Source: Syntrophales bacterium
GTDB lineage: Bacteria > Desulfobacterota > Syntrophia > Syntrophales > UBA2192
NCBI GenBank assembly: GCA_025454095.1
Contig: JALOPC010000092.1
Span: forward strand, 1 to 6,606
Length of the DNA: 6,606 bases
Direction of reading: 5' to 3'
A program made the position numbers and the translations under genes. The notes beneath the pieces were generated by a model. It ran no database searches. It saw nothing but the letters and a program-made list of their open reading frames with translations, and was not told the DNA's origin. This document shows positions 6,443 to 6,606 of this stretch, in pieces; position 1 is the first letter of the stretch; every line of letters begins with the position of its first letter.

Positions 6443-6606
6443 GCCCTGCTCGCCCTCCGAAGGTTCTCGCGAAGATGTAGTCCACGTTCTCCAGGAAATT
6501 CTCCAGGCGAAATACGCCTTCGATCTCCCTGCGCCCGATGACGGCCTGAACGCGTCCGTCGGCCAGGAGAAGGTCCTTGAACTCCAGCCCGTCCTGCCAG
6601 GCCCGC
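6426..6606 (-). CDS. purB: Adenylosuccinate lyase, C-terminal fragment
   Basis: The last 59 codons of a gene entering from the right edge. The translated end has the AWQDGLEFKDLLLADGRV, REIEGVF and ENVDYIFARTFG stretches typical of the C-terminus of PurB proteins of the B. subtilis type (AW-x-EG-x-FxELL-x-AD-x-V ... VDxIFxR). PurB is a cytoplasmic enzyme that splits adenylosuccinate and SAICAR, releasing fumarate, in purine synthesis. The catalytic regions lie outside the window, so the call rests on this tail alone; another member of the fumarase/aspartase superfamily is possible but less likely. The family normally ends near IFARTFG. Here a basic tail GRAGRKLRR follows, and its last codons and the TGA stop (6428-6426) are inside the palindromic repeat arm. 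Confidence 0.75.
   Translation of the reverse strand, partial: RAWQDGLEFKDLLLADGRVQAVIGRREIEGVFRLENFLENVDYIFARTFGGRAGRKLRR

Overview
The window is a compact, GC-rich bacterial chromosome segment carrying housekeeping and cofactor genes. I see no mobile element, CRISPR array, tRNA or rRNA. Gene content and protein style (a divergent MetK-like protein, DUF502 and DUF2062 membrane proteins beside ksgA and tsaD, intrinsic terminators, an intergenic octamer repeat) suggest an anaerobic Desulfobacterota/Deltaproteobacteria-type organism, possibly near the Syntrophales. That placement is an inference from style, not a search result.

Layout. A minus-strand series runs from about 4651 down to 1: tsaD (tRNA t6A synthesis), a DUF2062 membrane protein, ksgA (16S rRNA dimethyltransferase), panC and panD (pantothenate synthesis), a broken DUF502 membrane-protein gene, and the N-terminus of a MetK-like S-adenosylmethionine synthetase that leaves the window at base 1. 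tsaD, DUF2062 and ksgA are tightly packed (4-nt gap, then a 29-nt overlap) and look like one operon. panC has its own good sigma70-type promoter directly after ksgA, followed by a leader of about 115 nt with an intrinsic terminator just before the panC start codon. panCD ends in a second strong terminator. On the plus strand, nadB (L-aspartate oxidase) diverges from tsaD and converges on the 3' end of a purB-like gene (adenylosuccinate lyase), which enters from the right edge on the minus strand. An imperfect palindrome built of 8-bp units sits between nadB and purB and contains the purB stop codon.

How the genes fit together. NadB starts NAD synthesis from aspartate, PanD and PanC make beta-alanine from aspartate and join it to pantoate for CoA, MetK would make SAM, KsgA uses SAM on rRNA, and TsaD completes t6A on tRNA. 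PurB releases fumarate, which NadB enzymes of anaerobes can use as electron acceptor.

Most worth a second look: the attenuator-like panC leader with a mutually exclusive antiterminator pairing; the deletion plus frameshift in DUF502; the octamer-built palindrome that supplies the purB C-terminus; the atypical MetK lacking the Lys of GHPDK; and an ambiguous nadB start where a strong Shine-Dalgarno points to an out-of-frame ATG next to a G5 run. I found no convincing new multi-gene system.
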